Part shown: one piece after another, positions 36,281 through 48,801 of the stretch
How the letters are laid out: each line of letters begins with the position of its first letter
Position numbering within the stretch: position 1 is the first letter of the stretch
From: Datisca glomerata
Taxonomy: Eukaryota > Streptophyta > Magnoliopsida > Cucurbitales > Datiscaceae
Assembly (NCBI GenBank): GCA_003255025.1
Contig: QANY01013145.1
Coordinates: 346,719-410,718 of the forward strand
Direction: 5' to 3'
DNA length: 64,000 nt
Notes under the pieces: model-generated
What the model was told of the DNA's origin: nothing
What the model saw: the letters and a program-made list of their open reading frames with translations, nothing else
Databases searched by the model: none
Position numbers and translations under genes: made by a program

Positions 36281-37430
36281 TCATCACTATTATCTTATCC
36301 CAAATGCTTAAAAGTCAACTCTAGATTGGCCATCTTATTACAACTTATGTACTAATTCTCCATGATTATAGAATCCATAAGAGATATAGCTGCACATTCT
36401 TCTACCACTTCATCTAGATACTTCATTCCATTGAATAAATTGAAGTTAATCACTTGGTCATTCACCCTCATGGTGAGTTCTCATTTTTTCACATCAATGA
36501 TTATCCTGCTAGTAGCCAAAAAGGGTCTTCCTAGAATTATAGGAACTTCCCCATCTACTTCATAGTCCAGAATTATAAAATTTGTTGGCAATATAAACTT
36601 ATCCACTTGCACTAATACATCTTTTATCTCACCTTCTAGATACACATAGGATCTGTCAGCTAGCTATAAGGTGATAGTTGTTGGCCTAGCTTCCCTTATT
36701 CCTAATTTTTTGAAAATGGACAATAGAATTAGGTTGATACCTGCTCCTAAGTCAGACAGGGCTCTTCAACAATGGAATTTGTCAATCGTACAAGTAATGG
36801 TACAACTTGCCGGATCTTTAAGCTTTGGTGGACTATATCCCGTAGGATCATGCTGCATTCATGTGTCAAAGCCATAGTCTCAAATTCCCCTAGCTTTCTC
36901 TTATTGGTTTAGATGTCTTTCATAAACTTAACATAGTTTGGCATCTTCTACAAAGCTTCTACCAAAGGTATGTTTATATGTAGTTGCTTCAGCATGTCTA
37001 GAAATTTGTTGAACTGACCATCTAACTTCTTTTCTTACAGCCTTTGAGGAAAAATGAATAACGGTTTTTCTACTATGTCTTCCACTGCTTGATCTGCAGG
37101 TTTTGGTGCTATAGCAGAAGGATGCTCTGCTACAATCCTTGGCGAACTTTATTTTTTATGTCTATTTTCAGGTTGCACCTCCGGTCTATCAATTGGTTAT
37201 GCTGTCACCTTACAACTTCTCAAATGTATTGTCATGTAGTGTTCTTTCCCTCCCTTCTAGGATTTTCAGTATTGCTAGGTAAAGTACCTTGAGGTCTAGT
37301 GTTCAATGCATTGGCCAATTGTCCTACTTGATTTTTCAAGTTCCTGAGAGACACTGCTTGATTCTGAATCATTGTAGATTGATTTTTAATCACTGACTCA
37401 TTCTTTTCTATATATTCTTTCAAAAGGCTC
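36281..37430 (-). pseudogene. Aspartic protease and gag-pol linker of the Athila-type element
   Basis: The minus strand gives a linker with FPQRL and LHINIPLVEAL and MPNYVKFMKDI, then the protease region ending in a stretch like [13 protein letters not shown] and ELTMRVNDQ. All are landmarks of Athila-like protease regions. Stops are frequent; the catalytic Asp triplet is not clearly intact. Confidence 0.7.
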
Positions 37431-37479
37431 TCTAACGTGCCAGGCTGCTCTGTTGGTGTTGGCTTTTGTGCTTGAGCTT

Positions 37480-38690
37480 GCTATGCAAAACCATAAGGAT
37501 AAGTTAGTCTACTTGTGAGTTTGATGGCCCTACACCTTAGAAACAATAGTCTCCAACTAGGATTGTAGCTTTTAGAGTAGGAAATGATGTTGTTATTTTT
37601 GTTAAAATTCTCCACATAGTTCACTGAAGTTGGATTTCTTGGACAACTTTCAAACAAATGCTCTTCACCACAAGATACCTCCACCACTTAGTTCCTATAT
37701 TGTTGCATTCCTTGATTTTGATTCTGGCTTATTGTGGATGCCATACTCAGAGTCTTAATCATGTTAGTTAAAGAAGATACATGAGTTTTTAAAGTTGTCA
37801 TAACATCTGGATCAGGTATCCTTACAACTCTTTTATTTGTTACTGCTTTAGAAGTTGGCCATTGGTAATTGTCACTTGCTATTCTCTCCAAAATATCATA
37901 AGCCTCATTATAAGATAAACAAAATGGCTCCACTCGCTGAAGCATCAACCATCAATCTGGTAGAGGAATTCAGCCCACTATAGAACGTTTCCATCTGGAT
38001 GCAATGTAGAATCCCATGATGTAGACATTTTCTTAGCAACTCCTTGAAGCTTTCCCAATCCTCATACAAGGATTCATCCTCCAATTGATGAAAAGAGGTA
38101 ATCTCATTTCTTAATTTGGTATTTTTATACGTGGAAAATACTTTATCAAAAACTTCTCAGCAACGTCATTCCAAGTGCTGATAAAATTTGGAGGTAAATA
38201 ATTTAGCCAAGCTCTAGCTCTGTCCCTTAATCAATAAGGAAACTGCCTCATCCTTAGGCCTCTTCTGAAGTTCCATGTATTTTTTATTGCATCATTAACT
38301 GCCATTAAAAGTCTTAAGTGCATGTGAGGATCTTTAGTGGATAATCCATTAATTGCCTAACAGTTTGCAATATTGGGAACATAATAGGCTACAACTCAAA
38401 TTATGGAGCTTGAATCTCTAACCTCACTATTCCAGGGTTCATTGCTTGGGGTTGAAGGATATCATAGTCCCTAATTGATATCTCCATATCATCAGTCATC
38501 ACTATGACATTGTTGCCATGATGAGCTTGGTTGGCATGTTGATTTTGGTTATCGTTCAAAACCACTCATTCTTCATTAGTTGCCATCTCTCTCACTGTAG
38601 CCACTCCTCTATACTCTCTTCTCAATTGTCTTAGAGTCTTATTAATCTTTGGATCAAAACTGAAATCAAGTTATTGGTGCCTGCGCATAA
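37480..38690 (-). pseudogene. Gag of the Athila-type element
   Basis: Pieces include STWNDVAEKFL and KYFP, EPFCLSYNEAYDILERIASD, YQWPTSK, and a knuckle-like VSCGEEHLFESCPRNPTSVN. The first Cys of the usual CX2C pair before the knuckle is lost (VEVSC). Stops and shifts occur throughout. Confidence 0.75.
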
Positions 38691-38790
38691 AATGAAATCC
38701 AAGCTCCTGCAAAGGGCAATAGCAATAATTTTAGCACTGTAACTCACTAACTAGATTTAAATTGATCTAAATAACTAAGTTCATCACTCA

Positions 38791-38810
38791 ATCTGCGGTA
38801 ACAGCACCAA
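38791..38810 (-). other. Primer-binding site, tRNA-Asp type
   Basis: The minus strand reads TTGGTGCTGTTACCGCAGAT next to the 5' LTR. It differs at a few bases from the complement of plant tRNA-Asp 3' end (TGGCGCCGTTGCCGGGGAT), the primer used by Athila elements. Confidence 0.75.
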
Positions 38811-38815
38811 AAACT

Positions 38816-39828
38816 TGTTGTGTGTGATATATACGCAAGTGCATTTGTCATTAACAAGTAATAAAATGATAATTTGGTGTCATTCTCCACAAGGATTGAT
38901 GAAAAATAAGGCAATTAATCAGATCAAGCTTAAGTCTAATTGGAACAGAGTAACAACAATAATTTTTAGTCTAATTAATCTAAAAAATAAAGTAAAGAGC
39001 ATTAATCTAAAGTGACATAATTCATAGCAACACTTGCAAAATATTACAAGTAACAAAAGGTATTTAATGGTGAAATGAGCTAGGATGGTTAAGTCCCCTT
39101 GTCATTAATATTCCTAATTAAATCTATTCAATATGCGACAACTTCTTATTAGTATTAACCCCAACTCAATATGTGCAACAGATTTCCATCCTTCCAGATC
39201 TTAACTCTAATCTTAATTAACTTATTCATAAGCCAATGAGAGAATTGAGTTACTTATCATACGTTCAAGTTGATTGGTTTACAAGGTGACCATATATGCC
39301 TATACTCCTTACTAAATACTTAGATCTATAAGATGTAAGTACCAAGTATCATTCAAGCTAAGTCCCATATATTAAACTCTTTCAATATTCAACCCAATTT
39401 ATATCTTACTAAAGATGGTCAGTCAATAATAAGAATGAGCATTAAATAACCTTGAATGAAATGCTATTAGGAAATAGGCAAATTGAACTTCATTAATTAG
39501 GAATAAAAACTTTGAGGTTATTTAACCATACTAGCTTAAGAGTTTAAACTCATAATGAGCTTAAGAGCGGATTTGAATACAATCATAGCCATTGACAAAC
39601 TTACAAAAATGAAACTTAGAGAAGATGATACAATAAAATAAAGAATGGGAAAAGATGAAAATAGAGTAGAGAATAAACGAATATCCTCCTCATTTATCTT
39701 CTTCCTTGAGTCCTTTCTTGTCTTCTTCCTCTCTTCTTTTCTTTACAAAATGTCCCCCGATTCTCAACAAAAAGTGTCAGCTCCCCCTCCTAGAAGGTGT
39801 ACTTACTATGAGCCTTAAAAATAGCAAA
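38816..39828 (-). repeat. 5' LTR of the Athila-type element, truncated
   Basis: Homologous to 28255-29232. Similarity stops at about GAGCCTTAAAA (39828), so the outer 430 bp present in the 3' LTR are missing. Confidence 0.85.
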
Positions 39829-40190
39829 ACGTGTTGGCACATGAGTCTTTCAAGGTCACGTGAATGGAATCTTGACGCCGACCAGAGAAGTTTCCTATAA
39901 ACTTAGTCTTAGTCATTTTCACAATATAGAAAATATGAAATTCAAGGATATTAAAAACTTCCAAGAAAATCACTCGTCCAAGTGGAAAGCTCGATTCTAT
40001 AATTTCTTGCACGATGCTATGACACTTGATTCATCATTGAACGATTCGTATGTTGTATGCCATTTAAAATTACTTTTATTTACACGTATAATGGATTTCA
40101 GCTTTATAATTTTACAAAAGTCACCAACTTTCTCAGACAAATTAGTGAAATTAAATTAGAAAACACTTAATAATGACCCATTGCCTTTTA
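39829..40190. other. Unclassified sequence
   Basis: Overlapping short frames on both strands, none recognised. Confidence 0.35.
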
Positions 40191-40437
40191 GAGAGAACTG
40201 CAAAAAATGGTCAACTTTTTAGTTCAAACTGTAAAAATGGCCGGAAATTTTTTTTCGCAAAAATGGTCGGAAAACCTTTTTTCACAAAAATGGCCAGAAT
40301 AATGTAAATAATTACTTACATCTATGTAATTTTTGTAAATAAATTGTTTACTTTGGACATTTTCGCATTTTTTAAAAACAAATTCTTACTATTTTTGCAG
40401 TTTGAGCTGAAAAGTTGACTTCTCTTGTCATTTTCTG
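40191..40437. mobile_element. Mutator-like MITE, about 247 bp
   Basis: Inverted terminal repeats of about 50 bp: the left end has AATGGTCAACTTTTTAGTTC and AAACTGTAAAAATGG, and the right end carries the complement (CTATTTTTGCAGTTTGAGCT, GAAAAGTTGACT). Long TIRs and the GAGA...AATGG style suit Mutator-type MITEs. A clean 9-bp target duplication is not visible; the flanks share only CTTTT. Confidence 0.6.
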
Positions 40438-41945
40438 TATCTTTTGTTTTCACAAACAATAAGTCACTTTCGCAAATTCACATTTGTGCCAAAAGTTTTC
40501 AAACACTGATATTTCATATTTGATAAAGTTTTCCTAACTTTACTACTATGTCAAACAACTCACCAACTCATAGTATTAACAAACCGATGTCTCCATATAA
40601 CTTAAACTCTGATTTTTTTTCAATTTGAGCAAGAAGTAACCCCAATTTAATTTTATTTCTAACTGAAGAAACCCAATTTTACTCCATATGTCAAGATCTA
40701 AGAGATATTCTTAGTATGTTTGGGATCCCACATCTCTCCTAGACTTTTCTCCAGATATTTAACTCGATAATTAATTTTTACCTGTAAAACTTTGCTAGTC
40801 TATTCTTTAACTGTTAGGGAGACTGACCGTATATAGTTTTATACTTACAACTACTGAATATTGTTAGGCAACTTCTCATTGTGCTTTAAACTAAAACAAA
40901 ATAACTTAATCATACAAGAAACAATTATGAAAACAAAATTATATATATTCACCAATCAATAGAAATAGATAAAGGAAATCCCAGCCCAACGAACTCACAT
41001 TGCGTCTCTTAGACAAATGTTTATCCCTCATGGACACAAGGTTTGAATTGTATATGCTCATTAGTTTACCCCATCTATCTAAATGATCGGTCTCAACTCA
41101 AGAGGAAGAATTAGTTGTTTCAAGAATCGGATTGCAATAAAATAATTTCTTTGTCGATCTCACTCTCGTTCCTTTTTTTTTGTGCAAAAGATCTTAAGTC
41201 ATTTTCGAAGGAACTGGAGTTACATCTCTTTTCCATTTTCATTCAAGAGTTTTTATTGTGTTTCCACGCCCCTTCGAGACCCTGAAAAATAAACAACTTT
41301 TTATTTGGAAAACATATAAGATTCGCCACTACAAAAAGGATAATGATAACCCCACCATTAACTACTTCAATTATGAATTTCATAGTAATAGAAATACATG
41401 TTCTACCGAGATAGAATTTATAACTCGCTATCTTCTTGCCTAGAATGTCATGAATTTATCATTCTTTGGTACTTTCAATACAATTTAAAAGTACATTCAA
41501 ACACTACTATATAGTTCGCATGAAAAATGTGAATTTCAGGAAAACTATATGAGAGAGAAACCTAATGAGAAATCAATAGTTTTTAAGTATACGTACAAAG
41601 ATGATCACTATTTATAGATAAATTCGTGACTATTCAAATATCATAGTACTACCCTCTGTATTGTTTGAATGATGCCAATTAAAAATGAAAATATGTCAAT
41701 ATTGTAACTCTTTAACTAGGTAAATATGGGAAAACATTGTTCAAATTTTGGGATATCTAGAATTTTTTAGAGTCACATAATGTGTTAGAATTTGGTGCAT
41801 CAAATTCCTTATGAGAAAGTTTCTTATTTATGAGGTTGTTTTTAAAAATACATTATGTGATATTGTATATTCAATGAGTTTTCTAGTTCTAATGGAAAGG
41901 AATTAGGGTTTCTAAAGGTTATAAATATGCATTTAAGAAAAAAGT
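40438..41945. other. AT-rich intergenic region
   Basis: No gene, RNA or repeat recognised. Confidence 0.4.
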
Positions 41946-42260
41946 ACCACAAGAAAATGGTCTTTTAGCGACCAACTTTTTAGCCACAAAAATAAATTCA
42001 TGGTTAAAAGCTTGTTTTAGTGACCAAGTTTTTAGTTGGTCGCAAAAGGTTGGATATACCTAGGAAAAAGAGAAAAAAGTGCGCGTGAAATGTTTTGTGG
42101 GTTTTTGCCGTTGAAATTTTAAATTCATCGATAAAAGTCATGTTTTTACTGACCAATTAATTATTTGGTTGGTAAAAATCATCTTTTGCCGACGAGAATA
42201 TTGTTTGCCGCAAAAGATGTATAGGTTTTATCGACCAAATAAATTGTTGGTCGCTAAAGG
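41946..42260. mobile_element. CACTA-type terminal fragment
   Basis: Starts near CCACAAGAAAATGG, close to the CACTACAAGAAAA terminus of plant CACTA elements. Five short subterminal motifs of the TTTTAGCGACCAA / TTGGTCGCAAAAG kind follow in alternating orientation. The opposite end was not found. Confidence 0.6.
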
Positions 42261-42986
42261 TCAGACCTTTAGAGGAATAAAACCCTCATTATTTCCCTCA
42301 ACTTCCTCATTATTTCCCTCGTGACAAAGCTTCTTCTTCCTCACGACAGAGCTTTTTCTTCTTTGTTGTTTGCTGCTGATGTTTAGGTAAGAAACCTTTT
42401 TCCTTCTTCTTATTTTTAACCATTATTTCTGCAGATTAAAATCATTATTTCTTTTTTATATAAGAAAATTCAGTTATATTATTAAGAGGATTAAGGGACG
42501 TGAGGACATCTCAAGTGCATATAGGAATCTCCTACGGGCTGCATTATTCGGGCCTGATGTAGGAGTGGTTCCTCCAGTACTCAGGAAAAGAGAAACTTGG
42601 CGATGAGCCCGCCAAGCTAGAATATTTTCTGGTACAAGACAGAAACTCGCCTGTCTATGCACTCTCTTTCGCCGTTAGGGTTCGAAGATTCTATTCTCGG
42701 TGTTAATAATAGCCCAGTGAAGGCTTCATGCAAGGTTTCAAGATCCCCTTATAAGGTAATCTTTGTTTTCTTAGTATACTTTTCTGATTGGACTGAATTC
42801 TATGATTAGGACCAATTGATTTAGACTAATTTTTACTAGTGAGATTTATCACTAGTAAAAAATTGAGGGGATATACTTTGGAAAGCCTTTGACACAACAA
42901 TTTATATGTTTTGCAAAATCATGTTGATGAGTATTAAGGTTTCTTTGTCTGCCTTCTTGTTTTTCTTATTTTTTTATTGTTGTATT
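42261..42986. other. Unclassified sequence with one coding-like frame
   Basis: On the plus strand 42475-42605 is open for about 43 codons and reads like a real exon (GREDISSAYRNLLRAALFGP and VPPVLRKRET), ending in TGA. I could not assign it. It may be a gene fragment inside the CACTA element to its left. Confidence 0.3.
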
Positions 42987-43920
42987 TGCTGGGGGTTATA
43001 CCCTCAAAGCATGTGTATTGACACTTTTATATGAAATTTTAAAAGGATTACATTTTTCTTATAATTATTCTAATAAATTATTGTTGAATAATTTATATAA
43101 ATATCTGAAAATTCCATATTCATTGATGAGACTATGATTTTGTATTAGTACGAGAAGATTAAGATCATAGATAGTGAATAAAATCGTCAACAACATATTA
43201 AAGTATATAATCTTTAATGAATAGTTGCTAGTATGGTTCACTAAGTATTAGGAATGCGTGTGATCTAGATCCAGATCATTGTTGTGGATAGACATCTTAG
43301 TAAATGTACTTTATATAATAAGATTATATATAACAGGACCGATGTGGATTAATATCGTTATTAACGTGCCATTTATCATAAAGAAATAATACACATTAAT
43401 TCAATGATCATATATAGATCACTTTGAATCTTGAGTAGTCATGAACTCTTATGCATGTCTACTGGATCTTTTGATTCACTCGTTAAGGTCTGTTTGTTAA
43501 TCAGGCTACTGACTTCCGTTTTGGAGATTCAGTGATGTGGATGACTAGGACATGATCTTACAAGATTTGGAATCTAAGTTTTCTTAACGGATCATATATT
43601 GGTTTCTTTAAGTGTTAATTTCAGAACTAAATGGATATTGAGCTTAAATTTATAATAAGATTATAAATTATCCATTTACTAGTTAATTAATGATACTTAA
43701 GGATCAAGAGGTAATTAGAAAGGTAAAATGATATTTTTGACCAGTTTTAATTTACGAACCAATAATTGGAGGACATAACTATATGAAATGATTATATCAG
43801 TGGACTACATGACAATACTCTGTAAATACATTCTATAATCGCTAACAGTTGAATTACATAATAATAGTGGAATAATAATGAAATTAATAAAAAAGATTAT
43901 TAAAGTTTGTAAATCTTAAA
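42987..43920 (+). repeat. Copia 5' LTR, left part
   Basis: Starts TG and contains non-coding, transcribed-style LTR sequence with phrases such as GATTCACTCGTTAAGG and TTTGGAGATTCAGTGATG. It is cut at about 43920-44050 by the pararetrovirus. Confidence 0.7.
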
Positions 43921-44052
43921 TCTCGCAAGGCAAGTAAGACAAATGTATTTAGGCATCTTCTTTTGAGTGATTTAACTCCAATCTGGACTAAACCAAAATA
44001 AAAGAAATTATATCATTCTTGAATATGATGTTTTATTGCATAAGAGGGAAGA

Positions 44053-44210
44053 AATTGACAAGTTTCTTGCTCTTTCCGAAGAGCATATATATTTTTTAAT
44101 TATTTTTACATGATGCTAAGGCTTGAAGGAAGCAACAGACCATGTTGATTTATAAATTATTTTATTAGGAATTTTAGGTATATTCCATACCATATTTTAA
44201 AATCATTAAC
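44053..44210 (-). pseudogene. Reverse-oriented pararetrovirus ORF1 fragment
   Basis: The minus strand encodes VWNIPKIPNK and continues with STWSVASFKP. The same fragment is found reversed again at 50841-50990, and its first half is matched in plus orientation at about 52235-52270. It marks the left end of the viral block and shows that rearranged ends were integrated. Confidence 0.75.
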
Positions 44211-44562
44211 TTTAAATATTAAAACTAGTGATCACCAAGTCCTAGAAGGAACCCAACCTTTGGCTTTAATCTTCAGAATTGATTACAAAGTTACCAAAAC
44301 AAATATGAATTTTCAAGCCATCAATAAGAGTCCAAAGAATCAAACCCTATTGATTCAATCTAACCATAGTAATGCTAATATTATAGTTCCTAAAATAATT
44401 AGGTGGTCTGATATTAATTTACCTTCAAATTGGCTTTTAACTAATGAGAGTCAACCTACTTCAATCCAAAGGCCAGCTAAAGATGTAGATTACATCCAAC
44501 AGTACATGGAAAGTACTGTTAAAATTAACTTTCAATCATCTTCTAGTTCTAGTCCATAAATT
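44211..44562 (+). pseudogene. Pararetrovirus movement protein region, copy 1
   Basis: The frame encodes a conserved caulimovirid-type stretch, NHSNANIIVPKIIRW then SDINLPSNWLL, and ends in a Ser-rich run at TAA. It is a partial protein, its N-terminal part missing because the viral block starts here. In copy 2 this region is deleted. Confidence 0.65.
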
Positions 44563-45382
44563 ATGGTGTATAGTCAGTCTAATACCCCTAGGAATTCCTT
44601 TTCCGAATCATCCATTAATAATAATCAAAATCTTAGGATTCAACAATTAGAACAAAAATTAAAAAATTTACAAATTAAAAATTAGACTTAAAGTCATAGC
44701 CACAAGTTCTCAAGTAAGTCAGTCAATCTTTGATAATAAGTCTGATCAATCTGACGAAATTGAATCATCAACTGGATTGGATTTCCAAGGAAGTCTTCAC
44801 TCTGTTAATCCCCAACTCTTAGTTTTGAATATAGGAACTTTAAGTCAAGAATATAAACCAGATTAGGAAGGTCTAACCCAACACAATCATGACCCAACCA
44901 ACCTAGATAGACGTAATAGGTTCAAAAAATCATATAATATAGATAAAAAATCATACTTGCTGAATGGAAGGCATTCATGCAAAAATTCAAAATTAATATA
45001 TTTTTCCTTGATTATATTGAAGATATTTATGAGAAAAATATCAAAATAATTTTAAAGTATAAATGGGTTAAAGAAGACTCTAGTGTAATATCTACTAATC
45101 ATCCTCCAAGAGAAAAAATCATGATTAATCATAAAAATTCTTTAATCATTACTTCTCCTTTTAAAATTGTAAAGGAAGAAGAATCAAACAAAAAAGTAGT
45201 TGAACAACTGAATTACATCAATCAGAGTCTAATTACAATAGAAAGCAATTAGATAAAATTGAGAATAAGGTTGATATTCTTAATGAACCTAAACCTAATG
45301 AATCCTTGAAAGAAAAACTCTTAATAAATCTTTCAGATAAAACCACTTTAAAAATTATTCTAATTAAAAAAAGATTGATAAA
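44563..45382 (+). pseudogene. Pararetrovirus region between movement and coat protein, copy 1
   Basis: A short Gln/Leu coiled-coil-like stretch (IQQLEQKLKNLQIKN) and then open frame 44977-45252 with DYIEDIYEKNIK. The equivalent is at 52440-53530 in copy 2 (DYIEDIYEKNIKV). Function unknown; interrupted by several stops. Confidence 0.5.
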
Positions 45383-46777
45383 ATGATTAATGAATTAAAG
45401 AATATATCTATTGAGTCATCTTCTTCTGCTAAGTTTATTAATCAAGACAGTAGTTCAGAATCTAAATCTAAAAAAATTGGTGAAATATTTCATGAACTGA
45501 AAGTAATTAACCAAAATGATAATTCTGATTCAAAAAGTCATATATCAGAATCAACCTATGAATCATCCACAATAGGTAAATCTTTAAACATTAACAATAT
45601 TGAAAATAAATTTAAAAATTTAGCAGTTAATAAATTAGAAATGAAATGGCCTAAAAGGTTTATTCCTCCTGACATTCAAATTACTGATAGTTTTTAGTTA
45701 ACCAATTTTCTGTTTCTGCAGATAAAATCCACTGGTACAAAAATATATTTTTGTCCAGAGTAATGTCAAGGTATGAGAATAATCAATTCTCTTGGACAGA
45801 AAAATTGCTAATAAATTATCCAATTTGTACACACACAAAATAAAAGTAGTCTTTAGTAATAACCTAGGGAACATAGACTATGATAGTCTTACCTATAGTA
45901 CAATTATTACTACAATACAAAAGGAAGATTTTGAAATGTGCATTGATATGAAAATCAATAAAGAAAATAAAACTATAGAATATGAATTAGACAATTCTTG
46001 TGAGCAGTATGGTTTACCCTACCAAGCTCTACCAAGCCTCATAGGAGAAAATACCATAAAATTAAACATAGATTTTTAACCAATATTTTTCAAAGAATAA
46101 AAATTTTGACGAACATTTCTCCAAGAATAAAATTTGTTCTAGAAGAAAACACAATAAATGTTCTTTTGATAGAAATAAACTTAAGTATTTTAAATATGGT
46201 CAGAAATGTCATCTTTTTAACACATGTCAAGTTAAGAATAAAATTTAATCAATTAAATTTTTTTAAAGAAGATAAACAGGAATTATTTAGAATTTTAGAA
46301 ACAATAGATTATTATGAAAATACTAGTGAAGATTTAGGAGAATATGAAACCCTTGAATCCTCTGAAACTGAACTCTCAAGTTCTGACAGTGATTCTCCTA
46401 ACATCAAGATAGGGTGTACGGATAATTGTTGTCAAAAAATTAATGTCTTAAATAAAAATGAAGAACAAGAAACCATCTTATTAGATTTAATTAGCGAAAT
46501 TAAAAATCCAGAATTAAAACAAGAATACCTTGAAAGATTTAAAAAGGTAAGTCTGAAGAAAGAAATTATTAAGTCTAATAATAATAATACTGCAAGTCTT
46601 TCACAAACACTTGAAAAATTCAATACGGTAAAAGGGGAAGAAAAGGAAATTACCCTACAGAAACTTCAAAAGAAAATTAAAAATATTAAAATAGAAATAA
46701 AAGAATTAAAAAATTCTAACACAAAAATAAAGGAAGAATTAAAGTTTTTAAAAATAGAAAATCTAATTAATAAATAA
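45383..46777 (+). pseudogene. Pararetrovirus coat protein region, copy 1
   Basis: A Ser/Glu-rich acidic part (45383-45697) leads to MKWPKRFIPPDIQITDS. The core has WTEKLL-type and NNLGNIDYDSLTYSTIITTI motifs, as in caulimovirid capsid proteins. A former CCHC knuckle follows near 46185 but the first Cys is replaced. The 223-codon frame at 46106-46777 is the longest open piece in the viral block and ends in a Lys/Glu coiled coil. A piece before the knuckle is out of frame. Confidence 0.7.
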
Positions 46778-46879
46778 GAATTTAATGAACCTAGTAAATT
46801 ACTAATTTTTTATAATGAGGTTGAAGAACCTATTGACTGTTAAGATGATAAAAATTTCATCTAAATACTTAATCACATC

Positions 46880-47317
46880 AAAATAAAAAAATGTCATATA
46901 ATGGTCAGCATAATTATTCAATATTTTGATTTCCCAACAATGACTCTTGTGGATTCAGGAGCAGATTTGAATTGTATGCATGAATGACTAGTTTCATCCA
47001 AGTACTTCAAGAAGACAAAAGAATATTTATCATCTGCCAATGGTACTCGTATGCATATCAATTATGAAATATACACAGTCCATATTTGCCAAGACAATGC
47101 ATACTTTTGGACATCATTTGTCTTAGTAAAAATCATGACGGATAAAATTATTTTGGGTTTACCATTCATTGCTCCGCTATATCCATTTTCAACAGAGTAT
47201 GATGGTATAATGACCTATGTCATGAATAAACCTATTAAATTTAAATTTCTTTCTTTTCCTCACAATGAAAAATTAAAAACTTTAAAAGAAAAATCTCTTT
47301 CTAATTCCATAACCTAG
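46880..47317 (+). pseudogene. Pararetrovirus aspartic protease, copy 1
   Basis: The active-site motif DSGAD is at 46952-46966, after the hydrophobic FPTMTLV. A stop soon follows, then the frame resumes from 47051 to 47317 with KIILGLPFI, the second protease landmark. Confidence 0.75.
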
Positions 47318-47374
47318 TTTCTTGTAAGGAAAAACAATTATGTTTTTTACAGTATGAACTAAGATTCAATAGAA

Positions 47375-48290
47375 TTGAATAACAGTTTTAAAGCCATGCT
47401 CTTCAAAACAAAATTAAAATATTTGAACAAAGAATTTGTAAAGAATTATATTCTTATATTCCCAATGTTTTCTGGCACAAGAAGCACCATACTGCCAGTC
47501 TGCCTTATATTAAGGGATTCGATGAAAAAAATATCCCAACAAAGGCAAGGCCAATTCAAATGAATTCTGAAATACTTGAGTTCTGTAAAAAGAAAATTGC
47601 AGAACTTCTAAATAAAAATATCATTAAAAGGAGAAAGTCACCTTGGTCTTGCTCGGCCTTTTATGTCCAGAAGGCTAGTGAAATTGAACGAGAAGTTCCT
47701 CATTTAGTAATCAATTATAAGTCTTTTAATAATGTTTTGGAATGGATAAGATATCCAATACCAAACAAAATGGATTTAATAAATAGACTTGGAGATGCAA
47801 TGGTATTCTTTAAATTTGATATGAAATCTGGATTTTGACGAATCCAGATAAATGAAAGTGATAAGTATAAAACTGCATTTGTAACTTCATTTGACCATTA
47901 TGAATAGAATGTAATGCCCTTTGGTCTTAAAAATACTCCCAGTGAAGTTCAAAATATAATGAATGAAATATTTAATCAATTTACTGATTTCTCAATTGTT
48001 TACATTGATGATGTACTCATTTTATCTAAAACAATATAACAACATTGGAGACATCTTGAATCATTTGTTAGGATAATAAAACAAAATGGTTTAGTTATCT
48101 CTATAAGCAAATTTAATTATTTCAATATAAGGTTAGATTCTTGAGATTTGAAATACACAATTCTACAAACAAGCCAATTGATAGAGTAATACAATTTGCT
48201 GACAAATTTCTCAATGAAATCCTAGATAAAACACAGTTATAAAGATTTCTAGAATCTTTAAATTACGTATCTGACTTTTATGATAAAGTG
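47375..48290 (+). pseudogene. Pararetrovirus reverse transcriptase, copy 1
   Basis: Landmarks in order: KSPWSCSAFYV, LVINYKSFN, FFKFDMKSGF, MPFGLKNTPS and the polymerase motif YIDD at 48001-48012. In-frame stops occur after KSGF, within the next 60 codons, and shortly after YIDD. The catalytic aspartates themselves are still encoded. Confidence 0.85.
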
Positions 48291-48800
48291 AGAATTGACT
48301 GTAAGCTTCTTTTTGACTAGCTTAAAAAGAATACCCCTCCATGGACAGCTGTCCATATTGATTTAATCAAAAGAATTAAAGCCTATGTTAAGACACTTCA
48401 TTGTCTAGGCATTTCTACTAATAATTCTTTTAAAATTGTCCAAACAAATGCCTCTGAAATTGGATATGGAGGTACCTTGTTACAAAAAAAAATTTCAGAA
48501 TCACCTGAACAGATTGTTAGGTTTACATCTGGAACATAGTCTCAATCACAAGTTAATTACAGTACAATTAATAAGGAAATTTTATCTGTTGTCTTATGTA
48601 TACAAAAATTCCAAGATGACTTACTAAATCAATTTTTTTTAAAATTGATTGTAAATCAGCAAAACATGTTTTGGTAAAAAAATGTTAAGAATATTGCTTC
48701 AAAACAAATTTTTGATAGATGGCAGTCTATACTCAGTATTTTTTATTTTAATATGGAATTCATTTAAGGTATTAATAACTCAGTATTTGAATTCTTAACT
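48291..48800 (+). pseudogene. Pararetrovirus RNase H, copy 1
   Basis: Contains IVQTNASEIGYGGTLLQ, the RNase H core with the usual first Asp changed to Asn, then YSTINKEILSVV and the C-terminal FDRWQSILS. Interrupted by stops. Confidence 0.7.
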
Positions 48801-48801
48801 C

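Larger units (their letters stand above)
28255..39828 (-). mobile_element. Ty3/gypsy LTR retrotransposon, Athila type, degenerate
   Basis: Minus-strand element with the order 5' LTR (38816-39828), PBS, gag, protease, RT, RNase H, integrase, an extra ORF in env position, PPT and 3' LTR (28255-29660). Length of about 11.6 kb, tRNA-Asp-type PBS, long LTRs and an env-position ORF match the Athila lineage. Every coding region is interrupted, and the 5' LTR lacks its first 430 bp or so, which includes most of U3. No target duplication can therefore be identified. Confidence 0.9.
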